A stretch of 18,490 nt of DNA from JBAZGH01 sp041652935 (GCA_041652935.1 JBAZGH010000019.1:1-18490), one strand, 5' to 3'. Numbered from the stretch's first letter, positions 1 to 6,406 are shown. Numbers and translations: made by a program. The notes: generated from the sequence alone by a model not told the origin.

Positions 1-1
1 T

Positions 2-76
2 GATTTAGAAAAAGCTTTTCGTGACAAAGAGGAAATCAATAAAAACAGAGTATGGAGTAAAAGCAAGGACGGTTAG
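2..76 (+). CDS. C-terminal tail of a truncated gene entering from the left edge
   Basis: An open frame starts at the window edge and ends at a TAG at 74-76. It encodes 24 residues, the last being Asp-Gly, rich in Lys, Glu and Arg (begins DLEKAFRDKEEINKN). No start codon is inside the window, so only the tail is visible. The stop lies 12 bases before the left arm of the first inverted-repeat site, the same gene-then-site spacing expected of a cassette array. Frame and composition look like real coding sequence, but the piece is too short to assign a function. Confidence 0.5.
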   Translation, partial: DLEKAFRDKEEINKNRVWSKSKDG

Positions 77-88
77 AATTTACATCTG

Positions 89-276
89 ATAACAATGAAT
101 ATCTGGTTCCAGAAAATTGACTCAAATGTAATTTAAGGAATGTCAATTTTCTTCCACTCATATTTTTCGCCTCCGAATGGTGGTAATATGACGCTACTAC
201 TCGAATAAACATTGTACTAATCTGGTCGCAAGTGCAATAATAACGGCGAAAAACATCAGATATTCATGAACGTTAT
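89..276. repeat. attC-like / terminal-inverted-repeat site A
   Basis: The left end is ATAACA (89-94) followed by the 11-bp arm ATGAATATCTG (95-105). The right end is the perfect complement CAGATATTCAT (257-267), then GAAC and GTTAT (268-276). The outer boxes ATAAC and GTTAT are also complementary. A nested perfect 11-bp stem, AGAAAATTGAC (111-121) with GTCAATTTTCT (142-152), sits inside. The same end design recurs at 915-1504 and 1963-2206. The layout (outer box, short spacer, inner arm, with symmetry) is like integron attC sites, but 188 bp is longer than classical attC sites. A short non-coding element with terminal inverted repeats is the alternative. No gene is visible inside. Confidence 0.6.
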
Positions 277-298
277 ATAAAATGTAACTTACTATTTT

Positions 299-333
299 AA
301 AAAAATAAGACCCTATTTATTTATCGCCGGGTC
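299..333 (-). terminator. Probable intrinsic terminator of the minus-strand gene 355-813
   Basis: On the minus strand the stem GACCC (333-329) pairs with GGGTC (313-309) across a 15-base loop, followed by a T-rich run (TTATTTTTTT). The stem is only 5 bp, so strength is uncertain. Position and orientation fit the end of the adjacent gene. Confidence 0.5.
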
Positions 334-354
334 AAAAAAGCGAGTTGGAGAGAC

Positions 355-813
355 TTAATTCATAACAATGGATTTTCTCGTGAGAATCTCCTGAATTTCA
401 TGGCCGTCCACTATCCCCCCGGATATCAACTTTTCCCTATTGTCCAGAAACACCCTTGGACATTCTTCCCCCTTAAACCACGCTGCCTGAAGCACCCACT
501 CTTTTGTGAAAGTAGATCTGCCCTCGTAGGTGGTGGGAGTAAGATAAACCATAAAAATTCCCCAGATGATGGGATAGTGATGCCAATAACCTTCTTTTAC
601 AAAATCGCTCCCCTCATCCATGTTCGGTAGATATGGGAGCTGATCCGCCGGCACATCAACTCCGTGGAAGAAAAATATTTCACCATCCGCATTTGACAAG
701 GGAATTAATCGCATCCAACCCGGTTCTGAAACACCTCGGAAACCTATTCGTCCTGTTGATATGCAATAGTTAATTCCTACCCTCATATTTAAAGCGCGGT
801 CCACATCAATCAC
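355..813 (-). CDS. Orphan protein of unknown function, 152 residues, GTG start
   Basis: I do not recognise a family. The protein is soluble-looking, with no signal peptide or membrane segment, and rich in aromatic residues (many Trp, Tyr, Phe, Gly). The GTG at 811-813 is preferred as start. A near-perfect Shine-Dalgarno (AAAGGAGGTG) ends 7 bases before it. A promoter (TTGACA, 17 bases, TAACAT at 858-886) would start transcription near position 850, downstream of the in-frame ATG at 874-876. The gene has its own promoter and terminator, is opposite in strand to its neighbours, and is visibly more GC-rich than the core genes. Together with the strong ribosome site, rare in this window, this suggests recent acquisition from another lineage. 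Confidence 0.65.
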   Translation of the reverse strand: MIDVDRALNMRVGINYCISTGRIGFRGVSEPGWMRLIPLSNADGEIFFFHGVDVPADQLPYLPNMDEGSDFVKEGYWHHYPIIWGIFMVYLTPTTYEGRSTFTKEWVLQAAWFKGEECPRVFLDNREKLISGGIVDGHEIQEILTRKSIVMN

Positions 814-819
814 CTCAAT

Positions 820-829
820 CACCTCCTTT
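820..829 (-). promoter_or_regulatory. Near-perfect Shine-Dalgarno that decides the GTG start
   Basis: The minus strand reads AAAGGAGGTGATTGA then GTG. This is almost the full anti-SD complement at optimal spacing. Most genes in this window have no recognisable SD, so it stands out. Confidence 0.75.
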
Positions 830-857
830 ACATATTGTTTTGTAAAAAGACTTATAA

Positions 858-886
858 ATGTTAATATATAGACCACTATTTGTCAA
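858..886 (-). promoter_or_regulatory. Promoter of the minus-strand orphan gene
   Basis: A perfect -35 TTGACA (886-881), a 17-base spacer and a -10-like TAACAT (863-858) lie on the minus strand, about 40 bases upstream of the chosen GTG. Confidence 0.55.
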
Positions 887-1008
887 TTTTTTAAAACAGC
901 AAGTTACATATTACATAACACGGAGTATCCGACTACAGAAATTTACATTACAATAAACATTAAGGTACATAAATTTCTTTCCCTCTATGGGCGGGCAGGC
1001 GTCCTAAT

Positions 1009-1037
1009 TTGACTTATTTCCCCCGAGAATCTATAAT
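1009..1037 (+). promoter_or_regulatory. hicBA promoter, transcript near-leaderless
   Basis: TTGACT (1009-1014), 17 bases, and a consensus TATAAT (1032-1037). The hicB ATG begins at 1046, nine bases after the -10 box, so the transcript should start at or within one or two bases of the start codon. No Shine-Dalgarno is present. Confidence 0.75.
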
Positions 1038-1045
1038 AAAAGTGT

Positions 1046-1264
1046 ATGAAAAAAGTTAATCTAAAAAATTTAGTTTGGAAAGAAGGCAAGAATTATGTGT
1101 CTTGGAACTTAAACACAGGAGTTTCTAGTTTTGGTAATACAAAAAAAGAAGCTTTAGATTGTTTAGAGGAGGCATTAGAGTTATATCTTGAAGATGTATC
1201 AGTGTCTAAAATAAACAAAGTGGAGCGACTTGATGTCGTTCCGCTTGAGTTTAAATATGCCTAG
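1046..1264 (+). CDS. hicB: HicB-family antitoxin
   Basis: This 72-residue protein matches the HicB fold. Its N-terminus follows the pattern VWKEGKNYVSW..LNTGVSSFG, then TKKEALDCLEEALELYLED, the partial RNase-H-like antitoxin domain. HicB binds and neutralises HicA and usually represses its own operon through DNA contacts. The reading frame overlaps hicA by 8 bases, indicating translational coupling. The order is antitoxin first, the reverse of the classical hicA-hicB order. The gene sits inside an inverted-repeat-bounded unit with its own strong promoter. The domain is short, and a C-terminal DNA-binding domain is not evident. Confidence 0.85.
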   Translation: MKKVNLKNLVWKEGKNYVSWNLNTGVSSFGNTKKEALDCLEEALELYLEDVSVSKINKVERLDVVPLEFKYA

Positions 1265-1475
1265 ACCAATACAGTTGAAGTTAGTAGTTAAAGTCCTGCA
1301 TGCCAAGGGCTTTATTTTTGTCTCACAAGCTGGAAGCCATGCTAAATTTCGCAAAACTGGCAACCCCACCAAAACAGTTATTGTTAAAATGAGTAAAAAA
1401 GAAATTCCGCACGGAACTTTTCAATCCATATTACTTCTTTCCGGACTCAAAGAGGAAAATTTTAGGAAAAAATAA
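1257..1475 (+). CDS. hicA: HicA-family mRNA interferase toxin
   Basis: This 72-residue protein is a dsRBD-like HicA toxin (YcfA family) that cleaves mRNA and tmRNA. It shows the family pattern: KVLHAKGFIFVSQAGSHAKFRK with the catalytic His in GSH, then TVIVKMSKKEIPHGTFQSIL and a final GLKEENF. The start ATG at 1257-1259 overlaps the hicB stop. An upstream in-frame ATG at 1230 lies deep inside hicB and would add nine residues not seen in the family, so it is rejected. The gene ends only ten bases before the right inverted-repeat arm. Confidence 0.87.
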   Translation: MPRPIQLKLVVKVLHAKGFIFVSQAGSHAKFRKTGNPTKTVIVKMSKKEIPHGTFQSILLLSGLKEENFRKK

Positions 1476-1531
1476 GTCAAACTACGGATACTCCGATACG
1501 TTATCGGAAATTTATTTATCCCTCAACTTAT

Positions 1532-1900
1532 ATGAAGATAAACTTTAAGAGATATTTTCTTTATTTATGCAGATGGCAATTAAGCACGCCCATTTTAGCC
1601 GCAGTGTTAATCTGGCTATCAACACTTGATAGGTGGGTCGCAACAACGGTTGCTAATCTTATCGGGGGATTAATTTTTTTCTGGATTGATAGTTTTATTT
1701 TTAAATCAAAACTTCTGTCCACTCAATGGGAAGTTAAGGATAACATAAATTGTTCTGATTGTGGAAAAATTGCAAGAGGATATAGGATTGTAAAAACATT
1801 AAATTATAATAAGATTGAAGATAAAGCCCCTAAATTTAGATGCGAAGAATGTTCTAAGAAGAAAACTGAATTATTAATAAGCCAAGGTATAAAAATATAA
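1532..1900 (+). CDS. Small membrane protein with a zinc-ribbon tail
   Basis: This 122-residue protein has two hydrophobic segments, about residues 18-31 and 36-53, in a stretch with RWQLSTPILAAVLIW and LIGGLIFFWIDSFIF. A cytosolic C-terminal part has CSDCG (about 74-78) and CEEC (about 103-106), a likely CxxC/CxxC zinc ribbon. I believe similar RWQLSTPIL-type small membrane proteins occur widely in CPR genomes, but no function is known to me. It starts 27 bases after the right end of element C and ends 62 bases before site B, so it is placed like a cassette gene. No SD and no clear promoter are visible; the ATG is the only plausible start. Confidence 0.7.
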   Translation: MKINFKRYFLYLCRWQLSTPILAAVLIWLSTLDRWVATTVANLIGGLIFFWIDSFIFKSKLLSTQWEVKDNINCSDCGKIARGYRIVKTLNYNKIEDKAPKFRCEECSKKKTELLISQGIKI

Positions 1901-1962
1901 ACTATTCTAAACTTTTCGCGCATTTAAGAACAAAAACATGAACGGGGCTAAATAAACTTCAT

Positions 1963-2206
1963 ATAACAACGTATATCTGGTTACAGCTTTTATACAAAAT
2001 CCTCCACGCAAATGCGGTTCCGTGAAATTACTTCGTCAAACTCGGGGGGCGCCACTCTTTTGATTTCTTTTTCTTTTATATTTTTTACATTTTTGGGGAA
2101 TCAAACCCTCGCCCAATAAATGCTAACCGGAAAATGCCTCGGCTCAGCACTTTCCTAAATTCGTTTTCCCTTCAGTCAAATGAACTTCGGTTATCACAAA
2201 CGTTAA
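1963..2206. repeat. attC-like / terminal-inverted-repeat site B (degenerate)
   Basis: The left end is ATAACA (1963-1968) plus ACGTATATCTGGTTACAG (1969-1986), aligning without gaps with the left end of site A over 24 positions. The right end CGGTTATCAC-AAAC-GTTAA (2188-2206) aligns with the right ends of A and C. The two arms of B are only partly complementary, so the site is decayed or its ends come from different elements. This covers nearly all of the 327-base gap 1901-2227, and I see no gene in it. It includes a GC-rich patch (2041-2053) and a second GTCAAACTCGG motif near 2035. Confidence 0.45.
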
Positions 2207-2227
2207 CTAAAATAATTTTATAAAAAT

Positions 2228-2515
2228 ATGAGCTATCCTAGGGGGGCGCTAATTGCCGGGATCATCTCTTTAATTGGAATCCTTGCCGCAATTGTAAATA
2301 TGAATATTGGGCATCCTATCGGATTTATCACTTTTTTTGCTATCCCATTTACAATAATTGGCACAATTTTTGGATTTATGAGCGCATTTGGATGCGGTTT
2401 TGAATCAAATATCTGTCCGATGGAGCAATCCCTGGGATTTATAATAACTTTTATATTTATAGTTATAATTGGATATTTAATTGGAAAATTAATTGAAAAA
2501 TTAAATAATAAGTAA
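2228..2515 (+). CDS. Small hydrophobic membrane protein, unknown function
   Basis: This 95-residue protein is almost entirely hydrophobic. There are probable membrane segments at about residues 7-26, 30-50 and 67-87, with Cys at 55 and 62 in the loop before the last helix and a basic tail ending KLNNK. I do not recognise a family. The ATG lies 21 bases after the right end of site B, matching the distance of gene 1532 from its upstream site. No SD or promoter is evident and no third site follows it, so it may be the last cassette-like gene of the array. Confidence 0.6.
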   Translation: MSYPRGALIAGIISLIGILAAIVNMNIGHPIGFITFFAIPFTIIGTIFGFMSAFGCGFESNICPMEQSLGFIITFIFIVIIGYLIGKLIEKLNNK

Positions 2516-2583
2516 TTTCAATTAATAAACAATGGAAACGCGAGAAACGAGGGGGGGGAGAAAGAAAAAAACAATTAAAGAAA

Positions 2584-2609
2584 AAAGCCCCATGGTTGTT
2601 TAGGGCTTT
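2584..2609 (-). terminator. Intrinsic terminator overlapping the end of gene 2600-2917
   Basis: On the minus strand AAAGCCC (2609-2603) pairs with GGGCTTT (2590-2584), with a 12-base loop and a run of T after it (CTTTTTTC). The upstream arm lies in the last codons of the gene, and the TAA stop (2602-2600) is in the loop. Confidence 0.75.
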
Positions 2610-2917
2610 GGGGGAAGCGGGCTTTTATTGGGAGCGCTTGGCGCCACGGCTCTGAAAGATTTAAGCGCGTCTAAGAAGACTAAGCTAAAAAAAAACAGAC
2701 AAACCCCCGACGAGGCACATAACATGAAGACTGGCTCACGAAAGGCGGAGTCGGCGGGAATCAGCCAAAAACTGGGAAATCCAACCAAAAAAAGCGCCGC
2801 TGCATAAATGTATAAAACACAAATCCTCATTCTCCGGTCAGCCACAAAATGCTCCACTAATAACCCAATTATCCAAACCGGGCCAAACAGCGTTAAAGAG
2901 GCGCAGAATTCGTTCAT
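2600..2917 (-). CDS. Small membrane protein, unknown function, 105 residues
   Basis: Start chosen at the ATG encoding MNEFCASLTLFGPVW (2915-2917). AAAGGAGG ends 6 bases before it, while the upstream in-frame ATG (2947) would translate through that SD. Three hydrophobic segments (about residues 6-21, 30-50 and 60-82) are followed by a Pro/Ala/Lys tail ending PLPPKP. I do not recognise the family. Like the orphan gene at 355-813 it is on the minus strand, GC-rich for this window, and has a strong SD plus its own promoter and terminator, consistent with foreign origin. Confidence 0.6.
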   Translation of the reverse strand: MNEFCASLTLFGPVWIIGLLVEHFVADRRMRICVLYIYAAALFLVGFPSFWLIPADSAFREPVFMLCASSGVCLFFFSLVFLDALKSFRAVAPSAPNKSPLPPKP

Positions 2918-2949
2918 TTCGACCCTCCTTTCTCTTTTGGGGTTCAATG

Positions 2950-2989
2950 TTTATATAGTAATAATGGGCGCGCTTGAACGAAAAGTCAA
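2950..2989 (-). promoter_or_regulatory. Candidate promoters of gene 2600-2917
   Basis: Two overlapping possibilities lie on the minus strand. One is TTGACT (2989-2984), 17 bases, CATTAT (2966-2961). The other is a weak TTCAAG (2978-2973), 17 bases, TATAAA (2955-2950). Either would place the start a few tens of bases before the ATG. Confidence 0.35.
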
Positions 2990-3055
2990 TACATAAAAAA
3001 ATTTAAAAATAACAAAAATTATCGTAAATAATTAATCTTATTAAAAAATCAATCT

Positions 3056-3517
3056 ATGCTCTATTTAGCATCCGACCACGCCGGATTTAAATTAAAAGAA
3101 AAAATTAAAAGTTGGCTGGATAAGTCTAATATTAATTTTATTGATATCGGGCCATTTAAATACAATGAGCTTGATGATTATCCCGACTTTATTATTCCGG
3201 CCGCAAAAATGGTTGGTAAAAACCCAATGAAAAATAAAGCGATTGTTATCGGTTATTCCGGGCAGGGCGAAGCCATCGCCGCCAATAAAGTTAAAAATGT
3301 GAGAGCGGCAGTTTATTATGGCGGACCATTAAAAATTATTCTGCTTTCAAAAACGCACAATAATTCCAATATTTTATCTTTGGGGGCTGGATTTTTAACT
3401 GAAAAACAAGCGATTTTAGCTATCAGTAATTGGCTTGGTGTTAAATTTACAAAAGAAAAAAGGCACCTAAGAAGAATTAAAAAAATAACCAATTTTGAAA
3501 ATAAACAAAACGCCTGA
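3056..3517 (+). CDS. rpiB: RpiB/LacAB-family ribose-5-phosphate isomerase
   Basis: RpiB interconverts ribose 5-phosphate and ribulose 5-phosphate in the non-oxidative pentose phosphate pathway, in the cytosol. This 153-residue protein has the N-terminal SDHAG (Asp7, His8), the core GYSGQGEAIAANKVKNVRAA, the catalytic-site His101 in THNNSNILSLGAG, and a basic phosphate-binding RHLRR. The usual E. coli-type Cys is absent from the CGTGIG position. A Glu follows the second Gly pair (Glu72), as in the mycobacterial-type enzymes that use Glu as the base. No SD is visible before the ATG. The gene converges on dnaN, and its TGA stop lies inside its own terminator hairpin. Confidence 0.87.
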   Translation: MLYLASDHAGFKLKEKIKSWLDKSNINFIDIGPFKYNELDDYPDFIIPAAKMVGKNPMKNKAIVIGYSGQGEAIAANKVKNVRAAVYYGGPLKIILLSKTHNNSNILSLGAGFLTEKQAILAISNWLGVKFTKEKRHLRRIKKITNFENKQNA

Positions 3518-3531
3518 AATGGGGCGTTTTT
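3508..3531 (+). terminator. rpiB intrinsic terminator
   Basis: AAACGCC (3508-3514) pairs with GGCGTTT (3523-3529), with a loop of about 8 bases containing the rpiB TGA, followed by T residues. The stop codon is in the loop, so translation termination and transcription termination overlap. Confidence 0.8.
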
Positions 3532-3564
3532 GCTTTAAATCTTTATTATATTACTTTATTGGTT

Positions 3565-4713
3565 TTATTGTTTGATGGGCATAATAATGTATAAATACTT
3601 CTCATCTTCCCCGCTCTTTAAAGTAAAGGGGGTATTTGAATCAACCACCTCTAAAACAACATCTTCCACATCTAAATTATTCAGTCCATCTATTAAATAG
3701 CGGTGGTTTAGTGTAATTCCATTATCTTTTCCTATTATATCGGCCGGAACATCAACCACGCTTTCACCCCCCTGACCGCTAACGGCGCTGACAATAACTT
3801 TTTTTTGCGAAACGGGAAAATCAAGGTGGATGTCATTTATATTACTCTTAGAAAACAGCGAAGATGCTTTTATGGCCCTGACTAAATCTTTTTTATTGAT
3901 TTTAATTACGGTTTTGTCTTCTTTGTTGATGTTTGGAATAATTTGACGGTAATCAGGATACTGGCCCTCTATAATTCTTGATATAATTTCCGTTTCATTG
4001 TAGCTGAATAATACCTGATTCTCTGATAGGTAAATTTTAATGTCATTTTTTGTTTTTTCCCCATTAATTTCTATTATTTTTTCATTTGAACACACTTTTA
4101 TTATTTCCTGTAATGTTTTTGTGGGAATAATAACTTTTTTAATATCGCCATTTCCTTCTTTGTTTTTGTATTTTATTATTTTTTCAGCCAAACGATAGCT
4201 GTCGGTTGCGGCCGCGGTAACACCATCTCCATTAAATTCAAAATAAACGCCGCTTAATTCAATCCTAGTCTCATCTCTGGCGGCCGCAAAAATAACGTCA
4301 TTCAACATATCCCTAAAATCAACTGCGTTAAAAACAAATAACTCTTTTTTTTCAACCGTTGGTATTATTGGAAAATCTTCCGCGCCCTCTCCTTTTATTT
4401 TTGTTTTGTAATTATCGCTTTTTACTAATAGTTCATTTTCAATAACTTCAAAGTCTATCCTATTATTTGGAAGCAAGCTTATGTAATCAGCAAGAAGCTT
4501 GGCGTTTACTGTAAACGACCCCTTTTTTTCTATTTTTCCCCTAATACTGCAAGTCGCGCCCATTTCCAGGTCTGTTGCTGATAATTTTATATTTCCATCG
4601 TCAATTTTTATTAAAACATTACTAAGTATCGGAAGATTAATATTTTTTCCCGATATAGATGTTATGTTTCCCAGCGCTCCTTTTATGTTTTCTTGGGTGC
4701 AGGAAAATTTCAT
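3565..4713 (-). CDS. dnaN: DNA polymerase III sliding clamp (beta subunit)
   Basis: This 382-residue protein has full beta-clamp length with three repeated clamp domains. It begins MKFSCTQENIKGALGNI and includes LPILSNVLIKI, FRDMLNDVIFAAARDETR, LSGVYFEF, AAATDSYRLA, EGQYPDYRQIIP and a C-terminal YIIMPIKQ. The last is the typical end of the clamp, including the Met-Pro next to the protein-binding pocket. The clamp is a ring-shaped dimer that tethers replicative polymerase and repair factors to DNA. It lies 258 bases downstream of dnaA on the same strand, the classic dnaA-dnaN pair. No SD precedes the start; the upstream 60 bases are almost pure A/T. Confidence 0.96.
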   Translation of the reverse strand: MKFSCTQENIKGALGNITSISGKNINLPILSNVLIKIDDGNIKLSATDLEMGATCSIRGKIEKKGSFTVNAKLLADYISLLPNNRIDFEVIENELLVKSDNYKTKIKGEGAEDFPIIPTVEKKELFVFNAVDFRDMLNDVIFAAARDETRIELSGVYFEFNGDGVTAAATDSYRLAEKIIKYKNKEGNGDIKKVIIPTKTLQEIIKVCSNEKIIEINGEKTKNDIKIYLSENQVLFSYNETEIISRIIEGQYPDYRQIIPNINKEDKTVIKINKKDLVRAIKASSLFSKSNINDIHLDFPVSQKKVIVSAVSGQGGESVVDVPADIIGKDNGITLNHRYLIDGLNNLDVEDVVLEVVDSNTPFTLKSGEDEKYLYIIMPIKQ

Positions 4714-4971
4714 AGTTTATTAATTAATAAGTATATATAAAATAATAATAGTAATAAGCCTGTGGAATCTGTGAAAAACTTTTTATTTTGTTTTATATTA
4801 GTTAAAATAATTAATTTTAACAATGGATAAGTGTTTGAATAAATGTGTAAATAAACTTAATAAATCATTTTAAAATACTTTTTCTTTTTTTCTTGTTTAT
4901 AACTAAGCCATTTATTAGCAAGTTAAACTCAACTTATTAATAACTTATTAAGATTGTTAATTAGCTGTTAA
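4714..4971. other. AT-rich dnaA-dnaN spacer with degenerate DnaA-box-like motifs
   Basis: There is no gene here. Short motifs recall the DnaA box TGTGGATAA but none is perfect: TGTGGAATC and TGTGAAAAA near 4760-4778, TGGATAAGTG near 4824, and TGTGTAAAT near 4844. In many bacteria this spacer is the origin; here better boxes lie at 9629-9720. It should also hold the dnaN promoter, which I cannot place. Confidence 0.4.
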
Positions 4972-6345
4972 TTAGTTATATAACAATTGTTTTAGCGATT
5001 CTATTTCTTGTTTTTTTCTTTGGTCGCCCTTTATTTCATAGGAAACCTTATTGCAGGCGTGTATGGCTGTTGTGTGGTCGCGCCCCCCAAACTCATGGCC
5101 TATTGTTGGAAAAGAGGTGTTTATTTCCTCCCGCATTAAAAACATAGCTATCTGACGGGGGGTAACTAATTCTTTTTTTCTGCTTTTTCCGGTTAAATCA
5201 GAAATTTCAACATCATAAAATTTGGCAACCACCTCAATAATTATTTTGGGGCTTATTGATTTTGATTGAAAATTATTTATAATATTAGCTAAAATTTCTT
5301 TAGTGCTGTCTATGGTTGGCTCTGTTTGGTTAAATTGGTGGTAAGCAATAACCCTATTTAGCGCGCCCTCAAGTTCGCGCACGTTGTTTTGAATTATGCT
5401 GGCTATATAGGTTAAAATTTCATCATTAAGGGAATATTCCTTTTCTTTGCACTTTGTCTCTAAAATTGCCGTTCTGGTTTCTATGTCCGGCTGGGTAACG
5501 TCAACGATCATCCCCCACTCAAATCTTGATTGCAGGCGTTGTTCAAGCGAGGGAATGGCTTTCGGCTGCCTGTCTGAGCTAACTACAATTTGGCGGTTGG
5601 TTTGGTGCAGTTCATTAAAAGTATGAAAAAATTCCTCCTGCGTTCCCTCTTTTCCGCCCATAAATTGAATATCATCAATTAATAATAAATCAACATTGCG
5701 GTAAAAATCTTTAAATTCTTTTGCCCGCCCGCTCCTGACGGCCTGGACATAATCATTGGTGAATTTTTCACAGGTTGCGTATAATACTTTTTGGCCCGTA
5801 GCTGAAATTTCATTGCCGATAGCATGTAAAAGGTGGGTTTTTCCCAACCCCACTCCGCCGTAGATAAATAAAGGATTATAAGTTGACCCGGGGTTTGATG
5901 CAACTGCTTTGCAGGCGGCGTGGGCCAATTGGTTGTTTTTCCCGACAATAAAAGTGTCAAAAACATACTGGGTGTTTAGCCCGAATTTATTTAATAAAGA
6001 TTTATTGCTAACATTAGCATTTTCTTGGCTTTTTTCCAGCAACAGTCCATCTTTAGAAATAATTCCATCAACACCATTATTTACAATCGGCTTTTTAATA
6101 AATTCAACCTTATATATAATTTCTTTTATTTGTTTTTGGATTACCTTTTCCAGCGCCCTAATAATATCCTGATGGTATTTTTTTTCCAGCCAAGCTTTAG
6201 TGAAGGTGTTGGGGACGCTAATAATTACTTTTTCATCTTCAATAGTTGAGATAAAAGTATTTTTAAACCAGGTGGTAAAATTAGCTTTAGAGATGCTTAC
6301 TTCCATCTCCCCTAAAACAGCTTGCCACATTTCTTGGTTGGTCAT
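4972..6345 (-). CDS. dnaA: Chromosomal replication initiator DnaA
   Basis: This 457-residue protein has all DnaA domains. Domain I (about 1-80) contains WFKNTFI. A short domain II linker is followed by the AAA+ domain with Walker A GGVGLGKT (163-170), Walker B LLLIDDIQF (Asp224-Asp225) and sensor region RLQSRFEWGM. Domain IV has the DnaA signature GGRDHTTAIHACNKV (from about 420), which reads DnaA boxes. DnaA-ATP binds oriC, melts it and loads helicase. The start MTNQEMWQAV is the normal N-terminus; no SD is visible. The gene is divergent from rpmH, with one good DnaA box (6407-6415) in the shared spacer, which suggests the usual autoregulation. Confidence 0.97.
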   Translation of the reverse strand: MTNQEMWQAVLGEMEVSISKANFTTWFKNTFISTIEDEKVIISVPNTFTKAWLEKKYHQDIIRALEKVIQKQIKEIIYKVEFIKKPIVNNGVDGIISKDGLLLEKSQENANVSNKSLLNKFGLNTQYVFDTFIVGKNNQLAHAACKAVASNPGSTYNPLFIYGGVGLGKTHLLHAIGNEISATGQKVLYATCEKFTNDYVQAVRSGRAKEFKDFYRNVDLLLIDDIQFMGGKEGTQEEFFHTFNELHQTNRQIVVSSDRQPKAIPSLEQRLQSRFEWGMIVDVTQPDIETRTAILETKCKEKEYSLNDEILTYIASIIQNNVRELEGALNRVIAYHQFNQTEPTIDSTKEILANIINNFQSKSISPKIIIEVVAKFYDVEISDLTGKSRKKELVTPRQIAMFLMREEINTSFPTIGHEFGGRDHTTAIHACNKVSYEIKGDQRKKQEIESLKQLLYN

Positions 6346-6406
6346 AGAAAATTATTTAATAAATAATACGGCGTATTTAGTATAAACTATTATTGAAATA
6401 TTGGAA

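Larger units (their letters stand above)
915..1504. repeat. Inverted-repeat-bounded element C carrying hicBA
   Basis: The left end is ATAACA (915-920) plus arm CGGAGTATCCG (921-931). The right end is the exact complement CGGATACTCCG (1485-1495), then ATAC and GTTAT (1496-1504). The arm differs from site A at four of eleven positions, and every difference is matched on the opposite arm. Between the ends lie a promoter and the hicB-hicA pair. A second perfect 11-bp inverted repeat is nested inside: TTTGACTTATT (1008-1018, containing the hicBA -35 box) and AATAAGTCAAA (1471-1481, over the hicA stop). This could be a small transposable unit with terminal repeats, or an attC-like site into which hicBA was inserted. 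Confidence 0.6.

Noticed and set aside
361..378. CATAACAATGGATTTTC, similar to the left-end motif
   Set aside because: It lies inside the coding end of gene 355-813, has mismatches in the conserved RTATC core, and no right arm is found.
1230..1256. Upstream ATG for hicA
   Set aside because: It adds nine residues encoded within hicB that the HicA family lacks; the ATG at 1257 gives the normal length and overlap.
2091..2160. tRNA-like T-arm (GGGTTTGATTCCC) on the minus strand inside site B
   Set aside because: No matching acceptor, D or anticodon arms can be placed; treated as chance or a remnant.
4714..4971. dnaA-dnaN spacer as the main origin
   Set aside because: It has only degenerate DnaA-like motifs (at most seven of nine), weaker than the cluster at 9629-9720. 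It is listed as a spacer, not as oriC.
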